Assembly (NCBI GenBank): GCA_964551925.1
Contig: CAZKFA010000010.1
Location: forward strand, 1-53,840
DNA from: CAZKFA01 sp964551925
GTDB taxonomy: Bacteria; Cyanobacteriota; Vampirovibrionia; LMEP-6097
DNA: 53,840 nucleotides
Reading direction: 5' to 3'
Under the pieces are notes generated by a model. That model did not search any database. It saw nothing but the letters and a program-made list of their open reading frames with translations, and had not been told where the DNA came from. The translations under genes were made by a program, and so were the position numbers. Positions 53,705 through 53,840 of this stretch are shown here, one piece after another. Position 1 is the stretch's first letter. Every line of letters begins with the position of its first letter.

Positions 53705-53723
53705 TATTATACAGCGTATAGTA
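53705..53723. promoter_or_regulatory. 19-bp palindrome, copy 4 (operator candidate before the GlgB-like gene)
   Basis: TATTATACA-G-CGTATAGTA fits the consensus TAYTATACR-N-YGTATARTA, with one arm mismatch. It lies about 80 bases upstream of the GlgB-like ATG and covers the proposed -10 box of that gene. Confidence 0.65.
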
Positions 53724-53743
53724 ATAAAATTCTTGATAGTCAA
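53715..53743 (-). promoter_or_regulatory. Candidate promoter of the GlgB-like gene
   Basis: On the minus strand, -35 TTGACT (53738-53743), a 17-base spacer and -10 TATACG (53715-53720) would start transcription about 75-80 bases before the ATG at 53626. The -10 is inside palindrome copy 4, so a protein binding there would block RNA polymerase. Confidence 0.5.
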
Positions 53744-53768
53744 GGATTTATATATTACTATCAGCCTT

Positions 53769-53789
53769 TTATTATACGCCGTATAATAA
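53769..53789. promoter_or_regulatory. Palindrome, copy 5 (second operator candidate)
   Basis: A perfect 21-base inverted repeat whose 19-bp core is TATTATACG-C-CGTATAATA. Its centre is 65 bp from that of copy 4, farther upstream of the GlgB-like gene. On the plus strand the right arm contains TATAAT, so it could also belong to a divergent promoter reading out of the window. Confidence 0.65.
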
Positions 53790-53840
53790 TCATTTTAGAT
53801 CCCTTAACCGCAGCTTAACTTAAAAATGTAATTCTAGCTA

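Overview
The window is an AT-rich, very gene-dense stretch of a Gram-negative, flagellated, respiring bacterium. Outer-membrane and LPS-type chemistry is indicated by a KdsC-like phosphatase, an ADP-heptose adenylyltransferase (RfaE2) and BatD/BatE. Respiration is indicated by NuoN, an Mrp/Nuo-type antiporter subunit, aconitase, a CcoS-like peptide and a UbiD decarboxylase. A short single-RRM protein of the kind common in Cyanobacteria, flagellar genes and the lack of any photosynthesis gene would fit a non-photosynthetic relative of Cyanobacteria (Melainabacteria/Vampirovibrionia type). That placement is an inference from gene content, not a phylogeny.

Layout. 1-3214 (minus): nrdA, a gap, ybaB, recR, gatC. 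3215-3579: the only gene-free stretch above 300 bases; its nrdA side can fold into several hairpins. 3580-16240 (plus): smc-scpA-scpB, an unknown gene, a KdsC-like phosphatase, a TrmH-family methyltransferase and ruvX, then flgB-flgC-fliE-fliF-fliH-fliI with no fliG. 16230-19125 (minus): leuD, a CDF metal transporter, nuoN. 19197-22340 (plus): an overlapping three-gene unit of a soluble histidine kinase, a small exported protein and an exported matrixin-like metalloprotease. 22365-24696 (minus): a HAD phosphatase, rplA and rplK. 24780-32515: mixed strands with nadC, a nuclease-fold protein, a 54-residue CcoS-like gene, a ThrE-type exporter, hemC, pyrH, an RRM protein and dnaB. 32598-33924 (plus): prfA and a CC-x2-GC-x2-C microprotein. 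33954-46610 (minus): a long run from acnA through a TolC-like exported protein, two microproteins, rfaE2, batD, batE and a GH1 glucosidase to a five-repeat nuclease-like protein and a 667-residue helical protein. 46661-47833 (plus): a SirB1-type protein and a small membrane protein. 47830-53626 (minus): an antiporter-like subunit, a Cys microprotein, pth, ubiD and a GlgB-like protein.

Three 100-N scaffold gaps affect genes. The first (1196-1295) creates a false NrdA-YbaB fusion. The second (30579-30678) lies inside pyrH and is flanked by the same 55 bases on both sides, so it is an unmerged contig overlap and pyrH is really intact. The third (45342-45441) removes the first iron-sulfur cysteine region of aconitase.

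The observations most worth following are: (i) a 19-bp palindrome, TAYTATACR-N-YGTATARTA, found five times, twice upstream of the GlgB-like gene and once overlapping its likely -10 box; (ii) a protein with five ~79-residue repeats joined to an apparently intact PD-(D/E)XK nuclease core, followed by a large helical protein; (iii) a branching-enzyme homologue that has lost its catalytic nucleophile and acid; (iv) a histidine kinase-exported protein-metalloprotease unit; (v) candidate structured leaders before nrdA and the RRM gene.
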